Positions 1 to 5,308 are shown, numbered from the stretch's first letter. The stretch is DNA of 8,433 bases from JBKHYG01 sp046565595 (GCA_046565595.1 JBKHYG010000118.1:1-8433); one strand, 5' to 3'. Numbers and translations: made by a program. The notes: generated from the letters alone by a model not told the origin.

Positions 1-518
1 CCGAAGGTCCAGATCAGGTAGTCGCCGATCGCGAGTGAATCATCGAGCGTCCACTCGCGGATCGGAAGCTCGGCGTACTCGACGAACTCGAACGGCATCT
101 TGTTGATCGGATCGGCGTTGATCTGTGCGATCCACTCGTTGATGCCGTCCCGGAACGCCGCCAGGTTCTCGCGGATGTCTGCGGGATAGGTCTCGAATCG
201 AGCCGCTCGCTCTTCGGCCGTGTACAGCCAGAACCGAGCCTCCTGGTCGGCATCCACGATCAGATCACCCAGGAGGTGTGACAGGTTGCCCTTGGTCAGC
301 AGCCGCAGGATGTGCATCTGCCAGAGACGATCCTGAGCCAGCGCGTAACCAGCGCCATAGGAGACCTGCTTGGCGGTCGGCGCGTACACATGCGGTACTC
401 CGTACTGGTCTCGGACGATCTTGATCTGGTCGTGGCTTCCAGAAGGGTGCATCGCCTGAGCGGGTACACCTATCAAGCCGATCATCAGGGCGACGACCAA
501 CGACATCTTTCGGAACAT
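1..518 (-). CDS. Penicillin acylase (S45) family hydrolase, N-terminal part, cut by window edge
   Basis: This frame is open from the ATG at 518-516 to the left edge, giving 172 codons with no stop. Residues 1-22 look like a signal peptide: FRK, a hydrophobic core, then AQA before Met23, so the enzyme is probably exported. The mature start carries IKIVRDQYGVPHVYA (about 32-46), followed by GAGYALAQDRLWQM. This is the typical opening of the alpha chain of penicillin acylase-type N-terminal nucleophile hydrolases. Family members are made as a precursor that self-cleaves and hydrolyses amides such as penicillins, acyl-homoserine lactones or lipopeptide side chains; the substrate here cannot be told. 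The catalytic Ser that begins the beta chain lies outside the window. A GGAGG at 532-528 sits 9 nt before the ATG and supports the start. The gene lies downstream of the methyltransferase gene on the same strand, separated by 108 bp and a hairpin, so co-transcription is uncertain. Family call is firm; specificity is unknown. Confidence 0.88.
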   Translation of the reverse strand, partial: MFRKMSLVVALMIGLIGVPAQAMHPSGSHDQIKIVRDQYGVPHVYAPTAKQVSYGAGYALAQDRLWQMHILRLLTKGNLSHLLGDLIVDADQEARFWLYTAEERAARFETYPADIRENLAAFRDGINEWIAQINADPINKMPFEFVEYAELPIREWTLDDSLAIGDYLIWTF

Positions 519-584
519 CTGCTTCTCCCTCCACGCCCGCGGCTGCGGCCTCGCGGACTCTCGTTAGGCATTTCTACCCGGACG

Positions 585-612
585 GTCGGAAATCCTCCGT
601 CGGATTTCAGAC
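585..612 (-). terminator. Hairpin between methyltransferase and penicillin acylase genes
   Basis: Arms GAAATCC (589-595) and GGATTTC (602-608) pair perfectly around a 6-nt loop. After one mismatch the stem continues for 3 more pairs (585-587 with 610-612). It lies 15 bp after the methyltransferase stop codon, so it could end that transcript. There is no T-tract on the minus-strand side, so it may instead be an RNA-processing or partial-attenuation structure. The rest of the 108-bp gap (519-626) is GC-rich and holds no promoter I can recognise. Confidence 0.4.
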
Positions 613-626
613 ATCGGGATTCTTCG

Positions 627-1418
627 CTACTGGGGCGCGAACACCAGGGTCACTATTTCTCGCACGGCGGGCGGCGGGAGGTCGTTCAGGCTTTCGCGCA
701 CCTCATGCTCGCGCTCGGGTGGCAGACACAGCTGTCGTCTGACCATCTGCGCGACCTCGTCCAGGTCGTGTGGGGGAACATCGCGTCTGGACACCGACAC
801 ATCTACTGGATAGCCGAGCGCGTCGATGATCTCGGCCGCCTGCATCGCCGTCGGGCCAGGCGTCCGGACCAGATCATGGAACCGAAACCAGTGCGGGTTC
901 ATCCAGTCCCTCGGGTGTACCGCGGTCAGTTCGCAGATGACCACCGTTCGAGTGTGTTCGACCAGCGCGCGCACGAACGGCGCCAGATCGGGGATGTTGT
1001 AGAGGACATGGTTGCAGACGACCACATCGCCGACGGGCGTCTCGGAGGCGATGGCGGGCCATGTTCCCTTGATCGTCTCCAAGGGCATTCCGCGCTCGGC
1101 GGCAAGCACGCGGTACGCCTCCAGCATCCTGGGATCGTCGTCGACGCCGATGATCTTGGTGGCCGTCGGCGCGAGTCCCGCCGAGCCGGCTCCCGCGCCG
1201 CACCCGACATCCAAAACCCATCCGCCGTTGGCCAACGCCTCGCGCGCACGACGAGTCGCAACTGTGTCACGGTCGGCTGCCTCTGCAGCTGCGCGTGCGA
1301 ACGGCTCGACCGAGAGTTGCCAGGGATCCTCGACCGCCTGCGCTTGGATCTCTGGTGGGATCTTCAACCCATGAAGGGCAGCGGCCCACGCGTCCAACAT
1401 GTCTTGCACGCGTGTCAC
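627..1418 (-). CDS. Class I SAM-dependent methyltransferase
   Basis: A 263-residue protein with a Rossmann-fold methyltransferase core. Motif I is VLDVGCGAG at about 68-76, and the acidic residue that would bind the SAM ribose lies in GVDDDPRML (about 91-99). The motif IV region is GDVVVCNHVLYNIPD at 130-144. A helical N-terminal part with IPPEIQAQAVEDPW (20-33) precedes the core and probably forms a substrate-side cap. The acceptor cannot be deduced: motif IV lacks the NPPY/DPPY of N-methylases, so a small-molecule or lipid acceptor is more likely than DNA. The start given is a GTG (1418-1416); a GTG three codons on or the ATG at codon 7 are possible, and none has a clear Shine-Dalgarno sequence. 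An in-frame TAA lies a few codons upstream of the GTG, so the gene cannot extend much further. It is divergent from the rudS-like gene and upstream of the penicillin acylase gene. Confidence 0.87.
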   Translation of the reverse strand: MTRVQDMLDAWAAALHGLKIPPEIQAQAVEDPWQLSVEPFARAAAEAADRDTVATRRAREALANGGWVLDVGCGAGAGSAGLAPTATKIIGVDDDPRMLEAYRVLAAERGMPLETIKGTWPAIASETPVGDVVVCNHVLYNIPDLAPFVRALVEHTRTVVICELTAVHPRDWMNPHWFRFHDLVRTPGPTAMQAAEIIDALGYPVDVSVSRRDVPPHDLDEVAQMVRRQLCLPPEREHEVRESLNDLPPPAVREIVTLVFAPQ

Positions 1419-1486
1419 GCTACCGGGCGTTTACGAGCCTTGGACGCGTGCCTTGATCCGAGCCAGCCCTCCATCCGGCGCCTTGG

Positions 1487-1500
1487 CATAATTTCTCGGT
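1487..1500 (+). promoter_or_regulatory. Putative -10 element for a leaderless rudS-like transcript
   Basis: The A+T-rich stretch CATAATTT contains CATAAT (1487-1492, five of six matches to TATAAT) and, in the overlapping register, TAATTT (1489-1494, TANNNT type). The latter ends 6 nt before the ATG at 1501, so transcription would begin at or next to the start codon. No Shine-Dalgarno sequence precedes the ATG, which fits a leaderless mRNA. I find no good -35 box at 16-18 bp. Confidence 0.5.
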
Positions 1501-2454
1501 ATGCGCGGCATGCAGGTCTGGCGTCCGAGGGTCGGGGTGTCTACCTGCCTGCTCGGCCAGCAGGTCCGCTACGACGGCGGACATAAGCACGACCGCTGGA
1601 TCACCGGCGTACTCAGCCAGCATGTCGAGTTGATCGATGTCTGCCCCGAGGTCGAGATCGGCCTCGGCACTCCACGCGAACCCATCCGCCTAGAGCGCAT
1701 CGACGGCGAGGTCCGGCTGGTCGGCCAGACCTCGAAGGATGACCACACGGAGGCGATGCTCGAGTTCTCGAGGCGGCGCGTCGAAGAGCTCGGCAGGTTG
1801 GACGCCTACCTGCTGAAAGCTAAGTCGCCCTCGTGCGGGCCGAACCGCATCCCCATCTGGAACCCCAGCGGCCAACCCGAACGCAGCGGGCGCGGCCTGT
1901 TCGCCGGGACACTCACGCAGATGCGTCCCGAACTCGCGATCGAAGAAGAGGGTCGACTGAACGACACCCCGCTGCGGGAACGGTTCCTCGCGCATCTGTA
2001 CACGGTCGCACGGCTGCGCGAACTGACCGAGCGGGGCGCGACGCGCGGGAACCTGCAGGCGTTCCATCGCGCGCACAAGTTCCTGCTGATGAGTTACTCG
2101 CCGAAGATCTACCGCGAACTTGGCCGCCTTGTAGCCGAAGCCACCGACGCTAGAGAGGCCGCGAGGGTCTACGGCATGAGACTTGCTGAAGCTTTTCAGC
2201 AGCCCGCGTCCATGGGCCGCCAGGTCAACACGCTGCAGCACGCAGCCGGCATGCTGCGCGATCGACTCACAGATCCCGAGCGTGAGGAACTGGTCGAGCT
2301 GATAGGTCGCTACAGCCGCGCGTCCCTGCCGCTGGTTGCCGTGACGACACTGCTACGCAGCCATGCTCGCCGACATCAGGGTTGGAGGCCGGCCGATTGG
2401 CTTGCCGAGCAGACCTACCTGGAGCCGTATCCGCCCGAACTCGCCGAGTTTTAG
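1501..2454 (+). CDS. rudS: RudS-type DUF523-DUF1722 fusion, predicted Fe-S tRNA 4-thiouridine desulfidase
   Basis: A 317-residue two-domain protein. Residues about 9-150 are a DUF523/TudS desulfidase domain with the three family cysteines: Cys16 in VSTCLLG, Cys48 in DVCPEVEIGLG and Cys112 in KSPSCG. In characterised TudS these hold a [4Fe-4S] cluster that takes sulfur from thiouracil; the nearby acidic residue Glu52 and Ser111 are also present. Residues about 158-310 are DUF1722, marked by LQAFHRAHKFLLMSYSP at 185-201. This fusion is known as RudS, which removes sulfur from 4-thiouridine in tRNA, so the likely role is cytoplasmic tRNA de-modification. The role in this organism is inferred from architecture. 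The start at 1501 matches the short N-terminus usual for DUF523; ATG at codon 4 is the alternative. A stem-loop follows the stop directly, and the thiolase gene downstream has its own ribosome-binding site. Confidence 0.9.
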   Translation: MRGMQVWRPRVGVSTCLLGQQVRYDGGHKHDRWITGVLSQHVELIDVCPEVEIGLGTPREPIRLERIDGEVRLVGQTSKDDHTEAMLEFSRRRVEELGRLDAYLLKAKSPSCGPNRIPIWNPSGQPERSGRGLFAGTLTQMRPELAIEEEGRLNDTPLRERFLAHLYTVARLRELTERGATRGNLQAFHRAHKFLLMSYSPKIYRELGRLVAEATDAREAARVYGMRLAEAFQQPASMGRQVNTLQHAAGMLRDRLTDPEREELVELIGRYSRASLPLVAVTTLLRSHARRHQGWRPADWLAEQTYLEPYPPELAEF

Positions 2455-2477
2455 CGCCGCAGGCAGCCCCGCGGCGC
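2454..2477 (+). terminator. Stem-loop directly after the rudS-like stop codon
   Basis: GCGCCGC (2454-2460, starting on the last base of the TAG stop) and GCGGCGC (2471-2477) form a perfect 7-bp GC stem around a 10-nt loop. No T-run follows. Such T-less GC hairpins often sit at actinobacterial gene ends, so this is a plausible but weak terminator. Confidence 0.45.
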
Positions 2478-2496
2478 AGCCCAACCCTGAGCCGCC

Positions 2497-2502
2497 TATC
2501 CT
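2497..2502 (+). promoter_or_regulatory. Possible -10 box for the thiolase gene
   Basis: TATCCT matches TANNNT, lies after the hairpin that ends the rudS-like gene, and would give a leader of roughly 27 nt containing the AGGAG at 2525-2529. There is no recognisable -35 box at the usual distance. This is a suggestion only. Confidence 0.3.
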
Positions 2503-2535
2503 TGATGCAAGCAACTTCCTAACCAGGAGAAGGTC

Positions 2536-3735
2536 ATGCGCGACGCTGTCATCATCGGAGCCGTTCGTTCTGCGGTCGGACGCCGCAATGGAAGCTTCAA
2601 GGACACTCACCCGGTCTCGATGCTGGGCGACACATTGAACGCCTTGTTCGAGAAGACCGGGGTCGACCCGGCTCTCGTGGATGACGCGATAGGTGGTTGC
2701 GTCAGTCAGGTGGGCGAACAGGCCTACAATGTGACGCGCAACGCCTGGCTGAACGCTGGCCTGCCAGAGCAAGTGCCCGCGACCAGTGTCGACCGTCAGT
2801 GCGGATCCAGCCAGCAGGCCGCCCACTTCGCCGCCCAAGCGGTGCTCAGCGGCTCACAGGATCTGGTGGTCGCGTGCGGGGTCGAGAACATGTCTCGCGT
2901 CCCGATGGGATCGTCGGCTGCTGGAGGCTGGCCGTTCCCGCAGGCGATGATGGACCGCTACGAAGGCAACCTGGTTCCGCAGGGCATCTCGAGCGAGATG
3001 ATCGCCGCCAAGTGGGGCATCGAGCGAAGCCAGGTGGACGAACTCGGGTTGCGCTCCCAAGAACTCGCGCAGGCAGCCACACGCGAGGGTCGTTTCTCTG
3101 AACAGATCGTGCCGCTGAAGGTCACCGTCGGCGGCGAGCAGAAGCTGGTAGAGACCGACGAAGGCCTGCGCGAAGGCACGACGCTCGAGAAGCTCAACTC
3201 GTTGAAGCCCGCCTTCTACACCGAGGAGCTCGCGAAGCGTTTCCCGGACCTGAAGTGGGTGACGACCGCCGGCAACTCTTCACAGATCTCCGACGGAGCC
3301 TCCGCGCTGCTGATCACCACCAGCGAGAAGGCGCGGGAGCTCGGCGTCAAGCCGCTGGCACGCTTCCACGCCATGAGCGTCGCAGCCGACGATCCCGTCC
3401 TCATGCTGACCGCCGTCATCCCCGCCACCAAGAAGGTGCTCGAGAAGGCCGGGCTCGGTCTGCAAGACATCGATGCCGCAGAGGTCAACGAAGCCTTCGC
3501 ATCCGTCGTGCTCGCATGGAAGAAAGATCTAGGCGTCGACGAAGCCTGGTTCGAGCGAGTCGTAAACCCGAATGGCGGAGCGATCGCACTCGGGCATCCG
3601 CTGGGCGCAAGCGGCGGCCGCCTGATGGTCACGCTGGTTCACGAGTTGCACCGTCGCGGCGGACGCTGGGGATTGCAGACCATGTGCGAGGGCGGCGGCA
3701 TGGCCAACGCAACCGTGCTCGAACGCCTGGACTGA
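2536..3735 (+). CDS. Thiolase (acetyl-CoA C-acyltransferase family)
   Basis: A full-length 399-residue thiolase. The nucleophile is Cys89 in DRQCGSSQQA. The second half has NEAF at 318-321, the catalytic His354 in GHPLGASGG and the acid/base Cys384 in CEGGGMANA, so the active site is complete. Such enzymes work in the cytoplasm, either cleaving 3-ketoacyl-CoA with CoA (last step of beta-oxidation) or condensing two acyl-CoAs. The DRQCGSSQQA signature and the ENMSRVPMG segment resemble the actinobacterial catabolic thiolases, including the FadA6-like steroid-ring group, rather than the biosynthetic acetoacetyl-CoA thiolases of PHB synthesis; this assignment is from memory of the families. No beta-oxidation partner (hydratase, dehydrogenase) lies beside it, so the pathway is open. 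AGGAG at 2525-2529, 6 nt before the ATG, fixes the start. A small membrane-protein gene follows after 41 bp on the same strand and may be co-transcribed. Confidence 0.94.
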   Translation: MRDAVIIGAVRSAVGRRNGSFKDTHPVSMLGDTLNALFEKTGVDPALVDDAIGGCVSQVGEQAYNVTRNAWLNAGLPEQVPATSVDRQCGSSQQAAHFAAQAVLSGSQDLVVACGVENMSRVPMGSSAAGGWPFPQAMMDRYEGNLVPQGISSEMIAAKWGIERSQVDELGLRSQELAQAATREGRFSEQIVPLKVTVGGEQKLVETDEGLREGTTLEKLNSLKPAFYTEELAKRFPDLKWVTTAGNSSQISDGASALLITTSEKARELGVKPLARFHAMSVAADDPVLMLTAVIPATKKVLEKAGLGLQDIDAAEVNEAFASVVLAWKKDLGVDEAWFERVVNPNGGAIALGHPLGASGGRLMVTLVHELHRRGGRWGLQTMCEGGGMANATVLERLD

Positions 3736-3758
3736 CCGACCCGAGCGGAACGACTGCT

Positions 3759-3777
3759 TCACTGACTCACTGACTCA
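3759..3777 (+). repeat. Short tandem repeat (8-bp unit, two copies plus 3 bp)
   Basis: The unit TCACTGAC occurs at 3759-3766 and 3767-3774 and is followed by TCA, which runs into the ATG at 3777. It occupies the place where a Shine-Dalgarno sequence would be expected for the next gene. It may be no more than a local slippage duplication. Confidence 0.6.
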
Positions 3778-4031
3778 TGATCCGACTGGTCATCGCACTC
3801 GTGCTGATATTCGTGTTCTCGAGTATCGCGATCGGCATGCTGCGTAGTTTCCAGACCAGGCCGGGCGCGAAGGTCTTGGACGAGCCTCAGTTCATCGACG
3901 CCGGTTCGCGGATCGTCTTCCGTTGCGAAGAATGCGGGACCGAGGTGTTGCTGCTCGTGCGAGGAAGCGAAGCTCCGCCCAGACACTGCGGCGAACGCAT
4001 GCACGAACGCGAAGAGATCTCGCGCAGTTAG
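3777..4031 (+). CDS. Small membrane-anchored protein with a CxxC...HC metal knuckle
   Basis: An 84-residue protein. Residues 2-22 form one hydrophobic helix (IRLVIALVLIFVFSSIAIGM), a likely membrane anchor. After a linker comes a compact C-terminal motif with Cys50, Cys53, His70 and Cys71, arranged FRCEECGTEV...HCGERM. The CxxCG and xCGExM pattern recalls the zinc/iron knuckle of desulforedoxin or a rubredoxin-like zinc ribbon, with His in place of one Cys, so it probably binds one zinc or iron atom. I do not recognise a named family. The start is the first possible: an in-frame TGA ends just one codon before the ATG. There is no Shine-Dalgarno sequence, only a tandem repeat. It sits 41 bp behind the thiolase gene and converges on the FmdB-like gene, another small CxxC protein. 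Coding is supported by the coherent membrane-plus-motif layout. Confidence 0.72.
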   Translation: MIRLVIALVLIFVFSSIAIGMLRSFQTRPGAKVLDEPQFIDAGSRIVFRCEECGTEVLLLVRGSEAPPRHCGERMHEREEISRS

Positions 4032-4040
4032 CCCGGGCTA
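4029..4040. repeat. 12-bp palindrome joining two convergent stop codons
   Basis: TAGCCCGGGCTA is a perfect palindrome whose two ends are the TAG stop of the plus-strand small membrane protein and the TAG stop of the minus-strand FmdB-like gene. The two coding regions are 6 bp apart. It is too short to make a strong hairpin terminator. Confidence 0.85.
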
Positions 4041-4292
4041 CTCCTCGACGATCCGGGCGGCGCGTTCCTTCAGAGCCTTGAAGTCCTTGCCGCGCGTGTC
4101 GCCGATCAGACCGTCGGTCTTCGAGAAGCCCCAGCCGTTGAACGAGATCTGCGTGCGCGCGCCCGCATAGACGCGGGTCAGTGGTCCTTGCCCGCACGAA
4201 GGGCAATCCGTCGGAGGCTCGGCATCGAATCCCAGCAGGATGTGCTCGGAAACCGCCTCGCAGGAGGCGCACTTGAAGTCGTAGATCGGCAC
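4038..4292 (-). CDS. FmdB-family zinc-ribbon protein
   Basis: An 84-residue protein starting PIYDFKCASC, the hallmark of the FmdB/CxxC_CxxC_SSSS family. Cys8, Cys11, Cys30 and Cys33 make two CxxC pairs (KCASC and DCPSCG) for one zinc. The family is named after a putative regulator of the formamidase locus of Methylophilus; its general role is unknown. The C-terminal half has NGWGFSKTDG followed by a charged helix. I chose the GTG at 4292-4290 because homologues begin MP-Y-Y/D-(F/Y); a frame-extending GTG at 4337 would add 15 atypical residues. Only a poorly spaced AAGGA precedes the chosen GTG. However, TACCCT (4307-4302) ends 9 nt upstream and could be a -10 for a near-leaderless mRNA. Three DnaA-box-like sites lie just upstream of that. 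Confidence 0.87.
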   Translation of the reverse strand: MPIYDFKCASCEAVSEHILLGFDAEPPTDCPSCGQGPLTRVYAGARTQISFNGWGFSKTDGLIGDTRGKDFKALKERAARIVEE

Positions 4293-4327
4293 GGTCCTTG
4301 AAGGGTACCTGGCGGTCAAGAGGACGG

Positions 4328-4359
4328 CTATCCACACCTCTTTCCACAGGTGGGGATAA
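4328..4359. promoter_or_regulatory. Cluster of three DnaA-box-like 9-mers, two in inverted orientation
   Basis: CTATCCACA (+, 4328-4336) and TTATCCCCA (-, 4359-4351) each match the TTATCCACA DnaA box at eight of nine positions. CTTTCCACA (+, 4340-4348) between them matches seven of nine. The boxes begin 11-12 bp apart, about one helical turn. The outer pair forms a larger inverted repeat, TATCCACACCT (4329-4339) against AGGTGGGGATA (4348-4358), with 10 of 11 positions pairing around an 8-bp centre. The site lies between crgA and the FmdB-like gene, upstream of the latter's likely promoter. It could bind DnaA, or be an operator for a dimeric repressor that happens to look like a DnaA box. It is too small to be a full oriC. 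Confidence 0.5.
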
Positions 4360-4380
4360 CTACACCGATGTGACTATGTT

Positions 4381-4395
4381 GCGAGCGTGGCTCGC
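4381..4395 (-). terminator. Hairpin downstream of crgA
   Basis: GCGAGC (4381-4386) and GCTCGC (4390-4395) pair perfectly with a 3-nt loop, 16 bp past the crgA stop codon on the minus strand. No T-run follows, so it is only a weak candidate terminator. Together with the DnaA-like sites it accounts for most of the structure in the 119-bp gap 4293-4411. Confidence 0.35.
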
Positions 4396-4411
4396 GTGAC
4401 ATGGAGGTTCG

Positions 4412-4642
4412 TCAGCGCCAGAAGATGCCGGTGAAGAAACCTCCGGCGATGAGCACGAATCCGCTCAACAATCCCCACAGGGGAGAGCCGCCCGGCAGCA
4501 GGCCGAGGTAGTACAAGACCAGGTCTGCAACTCCCACCCCGAGCAGCGCCAACATCAGGATCGGGACCCAACGGGGCGACGGCGGCGGCTTCGGTTTCGG
4601 CGGCGGCTGGTAGCGGTTCCGTTTGGACTTAGAGACAGGCAT
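4412..4642 (-). CDS. crgA: Cell division protein CrgA
   Basis: A 76-residue membrane protein. Residues 1-24 are basic and proline-rich (SKSKRNRYQ, then a PPPKPKPPPSP run) and should lie in the cytoplasm. Two transmembrane helices follow, about 26-48 and 54-75, joined by the short GLLPGGSPLW turn, with the protein ending FFTGIFWR. This is the CrgA (UPF0233) layout. In actinobacteria CrgA sits at the septum and interacts with FtsZ, FtsQ, FtsI/PBP proteins and Wag31 partners; in Streptomyces it restrains premature Z-ring formation. Mycobacterial CrgA is somewhat longer (about 93 residues), mainly at the N-terminus. Its position beside pabA/trpG, pknB and pbpA is the conserved actinobacterial arrangement. 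The ATG is supported by a promoter whose start point would fall at the ATG, and an AGGA 7 nt upstream is also available. Confidence 0.95.
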   Translation of the reverse strand: MPVSKSKRNRYQPPPKPKPPPSPRWVPILMLALLGVGVADLVLYYLGLLPGGSPLWGLLSGFVLIAGGFFTGIFWR

Positions 4643-4648
4643 CCTCTG

Positions 4649-4677
4649 ATCCTATCTTCCCCGCCTCGGATCGTGAA
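4649..4677 (-). promoter_or_regulatory. Predicted crgA promoter (leaderless type)
   Basis: On the minus strand, TTCACG (4677-4672, four of six to TTGACA) and TAGGAT (4654-4649, TANNNT) are separated by exactly 17 bp. The -10 ends 6 nt before the crgA ATG, so the transcript would start at the ATG itself. It is back to back with the pabA promoter inside a 69-bp intergenic region. Confidence 0.55.
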
Positions 4678-4698
4678 GTGCGGCCCCGCCGGGCGGGC

Positions 4699-4704
4699 TA
4701 GATT
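4699..4704 (+). promoter_or_regulatory. Predicted -10 box of pabA/trpG (leaderless type)
   Basis: TAGATT fits TANNNT and ends 7 nt before the ATG at 4712. No Shine-Dalgarno sequence lies in the gap (CGCCGCT), so translation from a leaderless or near-leaderless mRNA is likely. No convincing -35 box is seen. Confidence 0.5.
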
Positions 4705-4711
4705 CGCCGCT

Positions 4712-5308
4712 ATGGCGCGGATCCTGGTCTTGGACAACTACGACTCCTTCACCTACAACCTGGTTCAGGAGTTGGCTGAGGTCGGCGCCGAGGTCGCGGT
4801 CACCCGCAACGACCAGTGGACGCTCGAGCAGATCCGCGAGCATGCCCCCGACGGTATCGTCATCTCGCCGGGACCGGGTTCGCCGATGGTCCCACGGGAT
4901 GTGGGGGTTTCGCTGCAGGTGATCGAAGAGCTCGGTGCGACAACCCCGATCCTCGGCGTGTGCCTTGGGCATCAGTGCATCGGCCAGGTCTTCGGCGGCA
5001 AGATCGTGCGCGCACCCGAACTCGTGCACGGTAAGACCTCGCAGATCCATCACGAGGGCGTCGGTGTGCTCGAAGGACTTTCGCAGCCGTTCGAGGCGAC
5101 GCGCTATCACTCTTTGATCGTGGAAGAGTCGTCGCTGCCAGCCGAACTAGAGATCACCGCGCGCACCAGTGATGGACTGATCATGGGGCTGCGTCACACA
5201 GAGTTGCCGATCGAGGGCGTCCAGTTCCATCCCGAGAGCATCCTCACCCGCGAGGGTATGTCACTGTTGGCCAATTTCGTTCGGCGAGCTTCGACGACCA
5301 AGGTCTAG
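4712..5308 (+). CDS. pabA: Glutamine amidotransferase subunit of aminodeoxychorismate/anthranilate synthase
   Basis: A 198-residue class I glutamine amidotransferase. It opens ILVLDNYDSFTYNL, the TrpG/PabA hallmark. It has the SPGPGSP loop at 52-58, the nucleophile Cys84 in GVCLGHQ, and the rest of the triad as His173 and Glu175 in VQFHPESI. It releases ammonia from glutamine and passes it to a chorismate-using partner: PabB gives aminodeoxychorismate for folate, TrpE gives anthranilate for tryptophan. No partner gene is adjacent, so it may serve both, as in some bacteria; the symbol pabA rather than trpG is therefore provisional. I start at the ATG at 4712 because homologues begin right before this motif; a GTG at 4673 would add 13 unrelated residues and overlap the crgA promoter. 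The TAG stop overlaps by 4 bp with the stop of the minus-strand MazF-like remnant, within the palindrome CTAG. Confidence 0.94.
   Translation: MARILVLDNYDSFTYNLVQELAEVGAEVAVTRNDQWTLEQIREHAPDGIVISPGPGSPMVPRDVGVSLQVIEELGATTPILGVCLGHQCIGQVFGGKIVRAPELVHGKTSQIHHEGVGVLEGLSQPFEATRYHSLIVEESSLPAELEITARTSDGLIMGLRHTELPIEGVQFHPESILTREGMSLLANFVRRASTTKV

Noticed and set aside
312..1586. Long plus-strand open frame (424 codons) antisense to the acylase, the methyltransferase and the gap between them
   Set aside because: Its predicted protein is rich in Arg/His with no recognisable domain, while the opposite strand encodes two well-supported proteins. Such antisense frames are common in GC-rich DNA.
1420..1623. 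Minus-strand 67-codon open frame upstream of the methyltransferase gene
   Set aside because: Mostly antisense to the rudS-like N-terminus, including the Cys16 region; no motif or ribosome-binding site.
4293..4337. Longer N-terminus of the FmdB-like protein from the GTG at 4337
   Set aside because: Family members begin right before the PIYDFKC-type motif; the extension is unlike homologues and would run through the DnaA-box-like cluster.
4328..4359. A replication origin (oriC) here
   Set aside because: Only three imperfect boxes, no A+T-rich unwinding region and no dnaA or dnaN nearby; a functional actinobacterial oriC carries many more boxes.
4673..4711. Upstream GTG start for pabA at 4673
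   Set aside because: It adds 13 unrelated residues ahead of the conserved ILVLDNYDSF start and overlaps the -10 box at 4699-4704.
4652..5110. Minus-strand open frame of 152 codons opposite pabA
   Set aside because: It lies antisense to the catalytic half of a clear glutamine amidotransferase, and its sequence matches no motif.
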